Counted from the stretch's first letter, positions 34,138-42,707 are shown. The stretch: DNA of 64,000 nt from Rubrivirga sp. SAORIC476 (GCF_002283555.1 NZ_MVOI01000003.1:1476798-1540797); one strand, 5' to 3'. Notes: generated by a model from the letters alone, not told the origin. Made by a program: numbers and translations.

Positions 34138-35433
34138 GTGACCGACGCCGAGCGCCGCCTGCTCGCCCTCCCGCGCTTCGCAACCAGCACGGCCGCCTAC
34201 CGCCCGGGCCTGGAGCGGATGAACGCCTTGCTCGCCGCGCTCGGCGACCCGCAGGAAACGGTCCCCGTGATCCACGTGGCCGGGACGAATGGCAAGGGGT
34301 CCACGGCATCCCTGGCGGCCTCGGTCGCGAGCGCAGCGGGGCTGCGCGTCGGTCTCCACACCTCGCCACACCTCCTGAGCATCCACGAACGGATGCGCGT
34401 GGATGGCGCCCCGGCACCGGACGCGTGGCTGGCAGGCGCGCTCGACCGGGTCGGCGATGCCCTCGAAGCGGTCGCCCCCAGCTTCTTCGAAGCCACCGTC
34501 GCGCTGTCGCTGCTGTACTTCGCTGAGGCGGCGGTGGACCTGGCCGTCGTCGAGGTCGGGCTCGGCGGGCGCCTCGACGGCACGAACGTGGTCCGACCGG
34601 TGGCGAGCGTGGTCACGCACGTCGGGCTGGACCACACCGACCTGCTGGGCGACACGACAGCGGCCATCGCTCGCGAGAAGGCGGGGATCGCGAAGCCGGG
34701 GGTCCCGCTGCTCCACGCCGTCGCGGAGGCGGAGGCACAGGCAGCGCTGACCGCCGAGGCCACCCGCCTCGGCGCCCCCGTCGAGCGGGTGCGCGAGACG
34801 TGTACGGCCGCGGTCCTCGACGCCGCGCCGCTGCGGATCCGGCTCCGCACGCCGGCCGCCGACTACGGCGAGGCCGCGATCGGGCTGCCTGGCGCCCACC
34901 AGGCATGGAACGCCGCGTTGGCCGTCCGGGCCGTCGAGGTCGCTGTCGGGCGATTGGGAGGCCCGGCGCCCGAGGCAGTGCGGGCCGGACTGGCCGAGGT
35001 CGTAACGCGATCCGGCCTGCGGGGCCGTGGTGAGTCGCTTCCCGAGGATCCGCGCGTGGTACTGGACGTCGCCCACAATGCCGACGGCTGGCGCGCGGCC
35101 CTCGACGGCCTCCCTGTCCCCGAGGGCGGGCGCCTCTGGGCACTCGTCGGCGTGATGGCCGACAAGGACGCAGGCGCCCTCGCCGACGCCCTGGCCTCGC
35201 ATGACACTCGCGCGCTCGTGATGCCGCTGGATGGCGACCGTGCCCTCCCCGCCGAGATCCTGGCGGAGACGCTCCAGGCGCGTGGCGTCCCCGCCCTCGT
35301 CGTCGCCGATGCCCGGGCCGCGCTGGAGGCCTTCACTGAGGCTGCGGCCCCAGCCGACCGCCTGCTCGTGACGGGGTCCCACCTGACCGTTGCTGCTGTT
35401 CTCGCGCGAACCCGTTCGGCGCCGGTAGGTTAG
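34138..35433 (+). CDS. folC: Folylpolyglutamate synthase / dihydrofolate synthase
   Basis: Adds glutamate to dihydropteroate and folates. 431 residues. The P-loop is [38 protein letters not shown] and [20 protein letters not shown] follow, then [28 protein letters not shown], and [14 protein letters not shown]. The C-terminal ligase domain starts at about 290 ([16 protein letters not shown]). I chose the GTG at 34138, since [20 protein letters not shown] then begins at the usual distance; an ATG at 34060 in the same frame would add 26 residues without domain character. Confidence 0.93.
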   Translation: MTDAERRLLALPRFATSTAAYRPGLERMNALLAALGDPQETVPVIHVAGTNGKGSTASLAASVASAAGLRVGLHTSPHLLSIHERMRVDGAPAPDAWLAGALDRVGDALEAVAPSFFEATVALSLLYFAEAAVDLAVVEVGLGGRLDGTNVVRPVASVVTHVGLDHTDLLGDTTAAIAREKAGIAKPGVPLLHAVAEAEAQAALTAEATRLGAPVERVRETCTAAVLDAAPLRIRLRTPAADYGEAAIGLPGAHQAWNAALAVRAVEVAVGRLGGPAPEAVRAGLAEVVTRSGLRGRGESLPEDPRVVLDVAHNADGWRAALDGLPVPEGGRLWALVGVMADKDAGALADALASHDTRALVMPLDGDRALPAEILAETLQARGVPALVVADARAALEAFTEAAAPADRLLVTGSHLTVAAVLARTRSAPVG

Positions 35434-35456
35434 AACTTCTCTATTCGACTCGTCCG

Positions 35457-35490
35457 ACCGGCCACCCGTCCCTTCTCGCCGGTCTTTTCT
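35457..35490 (+). promoter_or_regulatory. Possible attenuator hairpin in the rho leader
   Basis: ACCGGC and GCCGGT (35457-35462 and 35478-35483) pair with a 15-base loop, followed by CTTTTCT. It lies between the TAGGTTAG box (about 35426) and the rho start at 35537. Rho is known to control its own synthesis by termination in the leader in other bacteria. The short stem makes this a weak candidate. Confidence 0.3.
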
Positions 35491-35536
35491 AGCCCCTCCC
35501 ACCCGTCCCACCCTGGGGTCGCGGGTCTCCCCTTCC

Positions 35537-36964
35537 ATGACCATTGCTGCGCTCGAGCAGAAGAAAGTCGCCGAACTCTACGAGATCGCGCGCCGACTTG
35601 GCATCGAGAGATACACGGACCTCCGCCGACGCGACCTGATCTACGCGATCCTGAGCGCACAGGCCGATGCCGACGCCTCGGACCCCCGCGTGGTGGAGGG
35701 GGAGGACCGGCCGTCCGCGCGATCGGTGCCCCGGTTGCGCCCCTCGGACCCCGGTGCCCGCCGCGACGCCCGCCGCCCGCGCGCCCCGCGTCCGCGCCAG
35801 CCCATCGGCGAGCACTGGCCGGCCTACATGCATGGGTACGACCCGATGGCCGTGCCGCTGGACGGGCTCGTCCGGAAGACCGGCATCCTGGAGATCCTGC
35901 CCGACGGCTACGGCTTCCTCCGCTCGGTGGAGTACAGCTACCTGCCCTCGCCCGACGACATCTACGTCTCCCCGAGCCAGATCAAGCGCTTCTCCCTGCG
36001 CGTCGGCGACACCGTGGACGGGCAGATCCGGCCGCCCAAGGAGGGACAGCGCTTCTTCGCGCTCATCCGCGTCCACTCCATCAACGGCCGGACGCCGGAG
36101 GCCTTCGACGAGCGGACGAGCTACGACTTCCTGACCCCCGCCTACCCCGACCAGCCGCTCCGCCTGGAGACGACCCCGGACGAACTCTCGACCCGCGTGA
36201 TCGACCTCGTCGCGCCCATCGGGAAGGGTCAGCGAGGCCTCATCGTCGCCCCCCCGCAGTCGGGCCGGACGACCCTGCTGCAGAAGATCGCGCGTGGGCT
36301 CCTCGTCAACGAGCCCGAGGCCATCGTGATCGTGCTCCTGGTGGACGAGCGGCCCGAGGAGGTGACCGACTTCCAGCGCGCCGTGCCCGCTGCCGAGGTC
36401 GTCGCCTCCACCTTCGACGACGACCCCGAGCGGCAGGTCCACATCGCCGACGTGGTGCTCGAGAAGGCCAAGCGCCTCGTCGAGGCGGGCCAGGACGTGG
36501 TGATCCTGCTCGACTCCATCACCCGCCTCGGCCGCGCCCACATCGCGACGGCGGAGGGCGGCGGGCGCACCGCCTCCGGCGACATCGAGGCCGCGGCGCT
36601 GCGCGGGCCCAAGCGCCTCTTCGGCGCCGCCCGCGCCGTCGAGGAGGGCGGCAGCCTCACCGTCATCGCGACGGCCCTCGTCGACACCGGATCCGACCTC
36701 GACGTCGCCCTCCTGGCCGCCTTCAAGGGCTCGGGCAACATGGAGCTGGTGCTCGACCGGTCTCTGGCCGACCGCCACCTGTTCCCGGCCGTGGACCTCG
36801 CCGCGAGCCACACGCGCCGCGAGGAGATCCTCATCCCGGCCGACCGTCTCGCCCGCGTTCGCACGTTGCGCCAGCGCCTCGCGGGCCTCGACGACCCGCT
36901 GGCCGCGCTCCTCGACGCCCTCCGCGCGACCGACGGCAACGACGCGCTGCTGGCACAGGAGTAA
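35537..36964 (+). CDS. rho: Transcription termination factor Rho, with variant P-loop
   Basis: A hexameric RNA translocase that terminates transcripts. 475 residues. RHO_N ([20 protein letters not shown]) is followed by an Arg/Pro-rich insertion, the cold-shock RNA-binding domain ([20 protein letters not shown]), and the ATPase. The P-loop reads [15 protein letters not shown] (residues 238-252): Q241 and R244 occupy the positions of E. coli K181 and the essential K184. [23 protein letters not shown] (Walker B), GNMELVLDR and HTRREE (arginine finger) are preserved. The R-loop also has R in place of K. So it is a clear Rho, with an unusual ATP site. Confidence 0.92.
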   Translation: MTIAALEQKKVAELYEIARRLGIERYTDLRRRDLIYAILSAQADADASDPRVVEGEDRPSARSVPRLRPSDPGARRDARRPRAPRPRQPIGEHWPAYMHGYDPMAVPLDGLVRKTGILEILPDGYGFLRSVEYSYLPSPDDIYVSPSQIKRFSLRVGDTVDGQIRPPKEGQRFFALIRVHSINGRTPEAFDERTSYDFLTPAYPDQPLRLETTPDELSTRVIDLVAPIGKGQRGLIVAPPQSGRTTLLQKIARGLLVNEPEAIVIVLLVDERPEEVTDFQRAVPAAEVVASTFDDDPERQVHIADVVLEKAKRLVEAGQDVVILLDSITRLGRAHIATAEGGGRTASGDIEAAALRGPKRLFGAARAVEEGGSLTVIATALVDTGSDLDVALLAAFKGSGNMELVLDRSLADRHLFPAVDLAASHTRREEILIPADRLARVRTLRQRLAGLDDPLAALLDALRATDGNDALLAQE

Positions 36965-37006
36965 CGTGCGGGCGACCGCGTGCTCCCTCCTCCGGTCCTC
37001 TTCGGC

Positions 37007-37459
37007 ATGACACCGACTCTCGCCCGCGCCGACCTCGTCCACCTTGACGCCCTCGCGGAGCTGTTCGACCGCTATCGCCGGTTCTACCGCCAGCCGTCCG
37101 ACGTAGCCGCCGCGCGGGCCTTCCTCCAGGCCCGGCTCGACGCCGACGAGTCGGTGATCTTCGTCGCCACGCTGCCCGACCGGGAGGGCCTCGTCGGGTT
37201 CACGCAGCTCTACCCCTTCTTCTCGTCCGTGCAGATGCGGCGCGTGTGGGTGCTCAACGACCTGTTCGTGGCCGAGGACGCCCGGCGCCGTGGTGTCGCA
37301 CGGGCGCTGATGGATGCGGCCCGGACCTTCGCCGCCTCGACCGGCGCCGCCAGTCTGGAGTTGGCGACGGAACGCGACAACGTCTCTGCGCAGGCGCTCT
37401 ACGAGGACCTCGGCTACGCGCGCGACGACGCCTACCGGCACTACGCGCTCTCCCTCTGA
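37007..37459 (+). CDS. GNAT-family N-acetyltransferase
   Basis: 150 residues, start ATG at 37007. Acetyl-CoA binding is shown by VLNDLFVAEDARRRGVARAL (motif A, R-R-G-V-A), with LELATERDNVSAQALYEDLG (motif B), and VGFTQLYPFFSSVQMRRVWV earlier. The beginning (ARADLVHLDALAELFDRYRR, YRQPSDVAAARAFLQARLDA) fits the small GNATs that acetylate amines or amino acids. The acceptor is unknown. It lies 42 bases after rho and 119 before the HAD gene. Confidence 0.88.
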   Translation: MTPTLARADLVHLDALAELFDRYRRFYRQPSDVAAARAFLQARLDADESVIFVATLPDREGLVGFTQLYPFFSSVQMRRVWVLNDLFVAEDARRRGVARALMDAARTFAASTGAASLELATERDNVSAQALYEDLGYARDDAYRHYALSL

Positions 37460-37578
37460 GCCAGCCGAGGCCGACCGTGACCGCGCCGGGGTGGGCCGGA
37501 CGAGGCGGCGTCGCTATGCTCTGGGTCCGCCCCACGGGTCGCACCTGCTGCGCCCCTCACCGCTTCCCTCCTGACTTC

Positions 37579-38268
37579 GTGAAAGCCCTCCTCCTCGACA
37601 TGGACGGCGTCCTCGTGGATGTCCGCGGCTCGTACCGCCGCGCCATCGCCGAGACCGTCGCCCACTTTACCGGCACCCCGCCGACCCCCGAGGCCATCCA
37701 GGCCAAGAAGGACCTCGGAGGGTTCAACAACGACTGGGTGCTGTCCGAGGCGCTCGTCCGCGAGGCGGGCGGCGACGCGCCGTTCGAGGCCATCAAGGAC
37801 CATTTCAACAGCGTCTACCAGGGCGAGGACTTCGACGGGCTGATCGCCACCGAGCCCGCAGCCATCCGGACCGCCACGCTGGAGGACCTGGCCGAGACCT
37901 ACGCCCTCGGCCTCGTCACCGGGCGCCCCGAGGCGGACGCCCAGTGGACTCTCGACCGCTTCGGCTGGGGCGCGCTGGTGCCGGTCGTCGTGGGGATGGG
38001 CCGGCAGGCAGGGCGCGAGAAGCCCGACCCCTATGGCCTGACGCTCGCCCTCGCCGACCTCGGCGTAGACGCGACAGACGCCGCCTTCGCAGGCGACACC
38101 GTCGATGACATGCACGCGGCGGTCGCCGCCGGGTGCCTCGGCATCGGCGTGGTCCCGCCCGGGCACGAACTCGGCCCCCACGGCCGAACGCTCATGCGAG
38201 CGGGCGCCCACGTCGTCGTCTCGACGCCGGACGCCCTGCCCGCCCTGCTCGCCTCAGGGCTGGGCTGA
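37579..38268 (+). CDS. HAD-family hydrolase, subfamily IA (TIGR01548-like)
   Basis: 229 residues, start GTG at 37579 (VKALLLDMDGVLVDVRGSYR). DxDGV with Asp nucleophile, GFNNDWVLSEALVREAGGDA (cap), LGLVTGRPEADAQW (motif II), GREKPDPYGL (Lys, motif III), and AFAGDTVDDMHAAVAAGCLG (motif IV). The FNNDW and RGSYRRAI blocks are characteristic of the group found mainly in Cyanobacteria, Halobacteria and some Bacteroidota-group bacteria. It is a phosphatase or dehydratase-like hydrolase; the substrate is not known. Confidence 0.85.
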   Translation: MKALLLDMDGVLVDVRGSYRRAIAETVAHFTGTPPTPEAIQAKKDLGGFNNDWVLSEALVREAGGDAPFEAIKDHFNSVYQGEDFDGLIATEPAAIRTATLEDLAETYALGLVTGRPEADAQWTLDRFGWGALVPVVVGMGRQAGREKPDPYGLTLALADLGVDATDAAFAGDTVDDMHAAVAAGCLGIGVVPPGHELGPHGRTLMRAGAHVVVSTPDALPALLASGLG

Positions 38269-38350
38269 CAAGAGGCAAACGAGGGACGGGCTGTGGGCGG
38301 GAGCCCCCGTTTCATTCCCCCGTTCGGTTCGGTATCCCGTGCGCCTCTCG

Positions 38351-38821
38351 CTATCGGTCTCCGTACAGCGTGTGCGTCCGGATCTTCTCGCACAGCTCCA
38401 GCGCCCGCCTCTCGCGGGTGGCCGGGCGCTTGGCCTGATCCACGTGGACGCCCAGGGAGCGGCGGCGGCCGGGCGTGAACGTCTCGAAGCGCGCCGACGC
38501 GGCGGGGTCCTGCGCGAGCGCCGCCGTCAGTTCCTCAGGCAGGTAGACGGCGTCGGGGTCGGGCGCAGCGGAGAGTTCGACGAACGCGGTGTCCCCGAAG
38601 CCCAGCCCCGCCCTCGCCAGCACGTTCTTTCCGAACAACAGCTTCGGCACGCCGTCGCCCCGACCGTGGACGACCCGGCGGAAGGGCACGCCGCAGAGCG
38701 TCCCGACCACGATGCGCGCGTCGCCGAGCGCCGCGTCCACCTCGGCGGGGAGCGGGACGTAGTGCATCCGCATCCCGGCGTCGGTGCGGAGGACAGGACC
38801 GGCGAAGACGTGCTCGGACAT
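38351..38821 (-). CDS. DUF1905 / YdeI (OmpD-associated) family protein
   Basis: 156 residues. DUF1905 beta-barrel start (FAGPVLRTDAGMRMHYVPLP, EVDAALGDARIVVGTLCGVP) and the YdeI-type central part (FRRVVHGRGDGVPKLLFGKN, DPDAVYLPEELTAALAQDPA), then the 'SLGVHVDQAKRPATRERRAL' helix common to this family. Function is unknown; family names refer to bacteriocin protection or OmpD association. It lies last in a set of minus-strand genes running from 40263, 26 bases after the previous one. Confidence 0.8.
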   Translation of the reverse strand: MSEHVFAGPVLRTDAGMRMHYVPLPAEVDAALGDARIVVGTLCGVPFRRVVHGRGDGVPKLLFGKNVLARAGLGFGDTAFVELSAAPDPDAVYLPEELTAALAQDPAASARFETFTPGRRRSLGVHVDQAKRPATRERRALELCEKIRTHTLYGDR

Positions 38822-38847
38822 GGCGGGTGGCGCGGCTCCCTCGGAGA

Positions 38848-39198
38848 CTACGCCGAGGTGGGCGACACCGGCACATCAGGCCGGACGGCGTGGAGGCGCG
38901 CGACGAGCGCCTCGGCGTCCTCGCGCGTGCGGCACCGGAGGAGCCAGTCGTAGGCCCGGCGGCGCCGGATCCAGACGACGCGCCCGGACCACTCGATGCC
39001 CTCGATGGTCTTCAGGGTCATGTAGTGCGGCACGACGCCCTCGAACGCGAGCTGATGGTCGGAGAGGCTCAGGAAGCCTGCATCCGACCAGCCTTCCAGC
39101 CGGGCCAGTTGCTCGCGGAGCCCCTGGCGCGTGCGCTCTCCACGCCAGGACATGCCCGCCTCCAGGATGTCGTCCACGAGGAGCTTGCGCCAACGCAC
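38848..39198 (-). CDS. Small PH-like domain protein
   Basis: 116 residues. After a charged N-terminal helix (WRGERTRQGLREQLARLEGW) it has beta strands FLSLSDHQLAFEGVVPHYMT, KTIEGIEWSGRVVWIRRRRA, ending in a helix CRTREDAEALVARLHAV. The arrangement is like a PH or GRAM domain and resembles the C-terminal part of the neighbouring 39217 protein, though identity is low. The start ATG (39198) is 18 bases after that gene. No function assigned. Confidence 0.6.
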   Translation of the reverse strand: MRWRKLLVDDILEAGMSWRGERTRQGLREQLARLEGWSDAGFLSLSDHQLAFEGVVPHYMTLKTIEGIEWSGRVVWIRRRRAYDWLLRCRTREDAEALVARLHAVRPDVPVSPTSA

Positions 39199-39216
39199 AC
39201 CGGTCGCCGCGACCTC

Positions 39217-40263
39217 TCAGTCGGGCGCGGCGGCCCGTTCGCGGAACAGGGTGTGGTGGAGCAGCGAGTAGAAGACCTCGTTCTGCGCGCCCGGGTCGAT
39301 GTAGACGTGGCGCTCGCTCTTCGTCCGCAGCACGGTCCCGTTGCGGAAGCGGAGGATCTGGAAGAGGTGCTCCACGCGGATCTCGTCCGGCAAGCCCACC
39401 TCGGGCTGGAGGACGATGCGGCGGTCGGTAAGGATGGCATGTCCGGGGCGCGCCCTCTTCCTGTGGAGGTGCGCCGGGACCGTCAGGCTGGCCGTGCGCC
39501 CCGACATCAGCGCCTGCTCGCCGACGTGGCGCTGAAACCGGCGAACGTCGAGTGGCGCCCAGTCCGCCTCGGTCCGCATCCGGCCGACCTCGCCGCGCGC
39601 CAGGGAGAGGCCCACGTCGGCGACGGGAAGCTCGCCCTGGCGCAGCTTCCAGCGGTCGCGCGCGTGGTCCAGCATCGTCCGCACGCGGGCCGGGATGTCG
39701 AGGCTGAGGGCGACGCGGACGCGCTCGATCTCGGCCTCCTCCTCGGGCGTGAGGACTCCGTCGCAGAGCGCCCCTGCGATGGTCTTCGTGAGGCGCTCCC
39801 GCGCGAGCACGTCGTAGGCGCCGTCGGCCAGGCGCGGGTCGAGGCCGAGCAGGTGCTGGAGCTTGTAGAGCAGCAGCCGCTCCTCGACCGAGAGGCAGTC
39901 GTCGGAGACGGCCTCGGAGACGGCCGTCCCGAAGGCGCGCTCGTGGGCCGGGCGTAGGTCGGCCGCGCTCAGCGCGAGCGTCGCGGCGACGTGGCCGAGG
40001 ATCCGCCGGTCCTCGGCATCGAGGTCGCCATTGGCGAGGCGGTCGTCGAGGAGGGCCTGGTACAGCGCCTGACGCTCGGCGCCGAACGAGAACGCGAGGT
40101 CCACGTTGTGGCGCCGCGAGATGCGGACCCGGTCGGCCGGGCCGAACTCGCCCAGGGTCTCGGCCGCCGCGATCAGGTTGTGGAGCTCCACGTAGGCGTT
40201 CCGCGGGGGCGCAGCTCCGAAGCGGCTGGCGGGTTCCGGGCGGAGCAGGTCGAGCGGTCCCAT
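39217..40263 (-). CDS. TerB-like helical protein with C-terminal PH-like domain
   Basis: 348 residues from the ATG at 40263. Two or three TerB/DnaJ-associated type helical repeats are seen: YQALLDDRLANGDLDAEDRR (about 85), VSDDCLSVEERLLLYKLQHL (about 130), and ALCDGVLTPEEEAEIERVRV (about 180), each with an acidic 'D-G-x-L-x-x-E-E' signature as in the tellurite-resistance TerB family. The C-terminal part (RPGHAILTDRRIVLQPEVGL, HLFQILRFRNGTVLRTKSER) is a PH/GRAM-like domain. It heads an operon with two small genes. The leader contains seven tandem heptamers ending seven bases from the start codon. Role unknown. Confidence 0.65.
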   Translation of the reverse strand: MGPLDLLRPEPASRFGAAPPRNAYVELHNLIAAAETLGEFGPADRVRISRRHNVDLAFSFGAERQALYQALLDDRLANGDLDAEDRRILGHVAATLALSAADLRPAHERAFGTAVSEAVSDDCLSVEERLLLYKLQHLLGLDPRLADGAYDVLARERLTKTIAGALCDGVLTPEEEAEIERVRVALSLDIPARVRTMLDHARDRWKLRQGELPVADVGLSLARGEVGRMRTEADWAPLDVRRFQRHVGEQALMSGRTASLTVPAHLHRKRARPGHAILTDRRIVLQPEVGLPDEIRVEHLFQILRFRNGTVLRTKSERHVYIDPGAQNEVFYSLLHHTLFRERAAAPD

Positions 40264-40270
40264 TCGGTGA

Positions 40271-40319
40271 GGCGTGAGGCGTGAGGCGTGAGGCGTGAGG
40301 CGTGAGGCGTGAGGCGTGA
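40271..40319. repeat. Heptanucleotide (GGCGTGA)7 tract abutting a start codon
   Basis: Seven exact copies of GGCGTGA. It ends seven bases before the ATG of the TerB-like gene (minus strand, sense TCACGCC). A seven-base unit is not a multiple of three, so changes in number would shift any upstream-started frame; an open frame does run through it (TPHASRL repeated). Confidence 0.95.
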
Positions 40320-40372
40320 AGATGGCCCGCCTCGGCACCGCGGTGGAAGCAGGCCCCGGCCGTTTCCGCGCG

Positions 40373-41086
40373 CTACAGCAGGCGTGCGACGTGAAAGCTG
40401 ACGACCGGCGTCCAGAAGACCTGGCGGGACGGGTCCTCGACGTCCGGGCGGATCTCCAGCAGGTCCACCTCGATGGGGAAGTACGTCCCCTCGAAGCCGA
40501 AGCGGACGGCCTGCGTGGTCGTGCGCCCGCGCCCGAAGAAGGCGCCGACAGCGAGCACCGTCCCCACGCCGACCCGCGCCTGCGCGTCGCCGACCGTCGC
40601 CAGCGGGCCGCGCGCCTCCTCGGTGGCGTCGCGGCGCCCGTCGCCGTCGAGGTCGTCGAAGTAAGGCCACTGTAGCGCCAGCGTCGGGCCGACGGAGGCC
40701 TGGACGAACGGCCGGAAGTTGTCCTCCACGGACGCCCGGAAGAGGCGCCGCTCCAGCCCCACGTGCAGCGGGATCAGCGCCACGTAGTTGCGCTTGAACG
40801 GCGTCACGCGCTCGCCGAAGAAGCCGAGGAAGCTCTGCTCGCGCTCGTCGCGCCCGGCGCCGACGGACAGCTCCGTGAGGAACGACACGTCGTCAGTGAG
40901 CCGCGCGCGGACGCTGCCGCCGACGCCGAAGCCGTACTCGGTGAGGACCAGCACGAGCGCCCCGGTGGAGCCGTAGCGCGCGGCGGTCGTGTCGGGCAGC
41001 GGCGGCGCGACGCGGTCCTGCGCGCCCGCAGGCCCGGCGGCGAGGGCCACCAGAAAGAGAGAGACGACGATCCGCAGCGCGCACAT
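40373..41086 (-). CDS. Outer-membrane beta-barrel protein
   Basis: 237 residues with a signal peptide (LRIVVSLFLVALAAGPAGAQ). Strands such as LVLVLTEYGFGVGGSVRARL, RNYVALIPLHVGLERRLFRA, PFVQASVGPTLALQWPYFDD, and a C-terminal aromatic-free VVSFHVARLL. It resembles the OmpW/porin-like 8-12-strand barrels of Rhodothermota without a family name. A calcium-binding-like DDLDGDGRRDATEE loop stands in the middle. It is divergent from the AI-2E permease gene, with a -7 box only five bases before the ATG. Confidence 0.6.
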   Translation of the reverse strand: MCALRIVVSLFLVALAAGPAGAQDRVAPPLPDTTAARYGSTGALVLVLTEYGFGVGGSVRARLTDDVSFLTELSVGAGRDEREQSFLGFFGERVTPFKRNYVALIPLHVGLERRLFRASVEDNFRPFVQASVGPTLALQWPYFDDLDGDGRRDATEEARGPLATVGDAQARVGVGTVLAVGAFFGRGRTTTQAVRFGFEGTYFPIEVDLLEIRPDVEDPSRQVFWTPVVSFHVARLL

Positions 41087-41090
41087 GTCT

Positions 41091-41098
41091 GGAACGTA
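41091..41098 (-). promoter_or_regulatory. -7 box TACGTTCC of the barrel gene (near-leaderless)
   Basis: TACGTTCC on the minus strand ends five bases before the ATG at 41086. The transcript would then start at or very near the start codon. The pair with the box at 41133 on the opposite strand makes a divergent promoter. Confidence 0.55.
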
Positions 41099-41132
41099 CC
41101 CATCCCGCCGACCAGCCGCCGCCGCCTCGGCG

Positions 41133-41140
41133 TACGTTTC
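41133..41140 (+). promoter_or_regulatory. -7 box TACGTTTC of the permease gene (near-leaderless)
   Basis: TACGTTTC lies four bases before the ATG at 41144. It is close to TAnnTTTG. The same pattern occurs at 62421 and 41091, supporting the idea that transcripts can begin at the start codon. Confidence 0.55.
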
Positions 41141-41143
41141 GGC

Positions 41144-42397
41144 ATGCCCGAGCCCCGTCCTGCCCTGGTCCCGGCGCGCACCGTCCTGCTGGCGGGCGGC
41201 GTGCTGACGCTGCTCGCGCTCTTGTGGACGCTCCGGGACGGGCTGGGTCCGTTCTGGGTGGCCGTCGCCGGGGCGGCCTTGCTGTGGCCGCTGCGCCGCG
41301 AGCGCCCGGCGCAAGCCGTGCTGTGGGCGGGCGGCCTCGTGTTCGGGGCGTACCTGCTGAGCCGCCTGTCCGGGGTGCTGGCGCCGTTCATCGCGGTGTT
41401 CGTGGTGGCCTACCTGCTGGACCCCGCCGTGACCGCCGCCGAGCGCCGGTGGCACGTTCCCCGCTGGGCGTCCACCCTCGTGCTGACGCTGGCCGTCGTG
41501 GCCGTCGTCGCGGTGGTGCTCGTGCAAGGCGTGCCGATGGTGGCCAGCCAGGCCGAAGACCTCGCCTCGCAGGCGATCGCACTCGCCATGCAGGCCCCGG
41601 ACTGGGTCGCCAACTCGTCGGCCCTCGCCGAAGCCGAGGCGGCCGGGCTTCTGGATCGCGCCGCGCTCGTCGAGCAGCTGACGACGTTCATCCCCGGCCA
41701 GATCCAGGGCGCGCTGGGCCGCGTCCCCGCCTTCCTCGGGGGCCTCTTTCGACAGGTCGGCGCGCTGCTCGGGCTGGTGACCACGGCCGCGCTCGTCCCG
41801 GTGCTGCTGTTCTTCACCCTGAAGGACTTCCGCCAGCTGCGCGACGGGCTCGTGTCCCTGCTGCCCCGGGTCGACGGCGAGCGCACGTACCTGACGCGCG
41901 CGGCGAGCGTGTTCGGCAGCTACGTCCGTGGGCAGCTCACGATCTCGGCACTGAGCGGCGTGCTGGTGGCCGTCCCCCTGACGCTCTTCGGCGTGCCGTA
42001 CTCGCTGCTGCTGGGGCTGGCGGCCGGGCTCCTCAACCTGATCCCGAGCCTGGGCTCGGTGCTGACCTACGTACTCGGCGTGACGCTCATGCTCGCCTTC
42101 GGGACGTTCAGCGACGTGCTGATCGTGCTGGCGGTGCTGGCCGTGCAGGCGCTCATCGAGCAGGCCGTCCTGACGCCCAACATCATGAGCCAGCAGGTGG
42201 GGCTCCACCCGGTCGTGATTCTGCTGGCCCTGTTCGTATCCGGGGCGCTGTTCGGCCTGCTCGGGCTGGTGCTGGCCGTCCCCGCGGCGGCGCTGGTGGC
42301 CGGGGCCGTCCGCGCCCGCCGCGAGTCGCTGGTCATCGACCTCGGCGACGACGAGGAGGACGCCGACACACCCGGCGCCCTCCCCGAGGCGGGCTAG
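41144..42397 (+). CDS. AI-2E family transporter (UPF0118)
   Basis: A permease of 417 residues with about eight helices (VLLAGGVLTLLALLWTL, FWVAVAGAALLWPLRR, LLSRLSGVLAPFIAVFVVAY, VLTLAVVAVVAVVLVQGVPM, VTTAALVPVLLFFTLKDFRQ, and the conserved PYSLLLGLAAGLLNLIPSLG block) and an acidic end. The family includes TqsA and sodium/proton antiporters; the true cargo is uncertain. The start is ATG at 41144, close behind a -7 box. The stop overlaps the convergent gene by 4 bases. Confidence 0.88.
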   Translation: MPEPRPALVPARTVLLAGGVLTLLALLWTLRDGLGPFWVAVAGAALLWPLRRERPAQAVLWAGGLVFGAYLLSRLSGVLAPFIAVFVVAYLLDPAVTAAERRWHVPRWASTLVLTLAVVAVVAVVLVQGVPMVASQAEDLASQAIALAMQAPDWVANSSALAEAEAAGLLDRAALVEQLTTFIPGQIQGALGRVPAFLGGLFRQVGALLGLVTTAALVPVLLFFTLKDFRQLRDGLVSLLPRVDGERTYLTRAASVFGSYVRGQLTISALSGVLVAVPLTLFGVPYSLLLGLAAGLLNLIPSLGSVLTYVLGVTLMLAFGTFSDVLIVLAVLAVQALIEQAVLTPNIMSQQVGLHPVVILLALFVSGALFGLLGLVLAVPAAALVAGAVRARRESLVIDLGDDEEDADTPGALPEAG

Positions 42398-42609
42398 GGC
42401 AGCACCAGGGCCTGCGCTGTAGCGTCCGAGGCGGGGGCCTGCGGAGCGGCCTCGACGGTCGGGGTGGGCTCGTCGGCGGGCGGGTACGTCGCGCCGCACT
42501 GGCCGAGCACGACCCAGATGATGACGAAGACGAGGATGGTCGAGAAGCAGCCGCCACCGAGCTTCTTGGCGCCGTAGCCGGCGATGAGACCGCGAAAGAG
42601 GTTGTTCAT
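42394..42609 (-). CDS. Small single-span membrane protein
   Basis: 71 residues (MNNLFRGLIAGYGAKKLGGG) with one hydrophobic helix (FSTILVFVIIWVVLGQ). A Pro/Ala/Thr-rich tail extends to the end (PTVEAAPQAPASDATAQAL). The N-terminal GAKKLGGGCFSTILVFVIIW is a conserved-looking signature of small proteins in this phylum. No function known. Its stop overlaps the permease gene by 4 bases. Confidence 0.6.
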   Translation of the reverse strand: MNNLFRGLIAGYGAKKLGGGCFSTILVFVIIWVVLGQCGATYPPADEPTPTVEAAPQAPASDATAQALVLP

Positions 42610-42707
42610 GTCGAGAGGGGGAGAGAGAAGGGAGGGCTCGTACGGCGGGACTGCCGACGGGGTCCGGCCACGACCCGACGCTCGCCTCCCTCGGCTCCGA
42701 GGCGGGG

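Noticed and set aside
29515-36964. The replication origin next to rpmH-rnpA-yidC-mnmE
   Set aside because: No dnaA gene and no cluster of DnaA boxes is visible; in this phylum the block often lies away from the origin.
40271-40319. The heptamer tract as a CRISPR or an origin iteron
   Set aside because: Units are only 7 bases, directly joined and G+C-rich, with no replication gene or A+T-rich stretch next to them.
41144-42397. Assignment of the permease as an autoinducer-2 exporter
   Set aside because: The family name is historical; most members transport ions or unknown compounds, and no quorum-sensing gene is near.
40373-42499. A 708-residue open frame on the minus strand covering the barrel gene and more
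   Set aside because: Only the last 237 residues (from the ATG at 41086) have protein character; the rest is antisense to the AI-2E permease.
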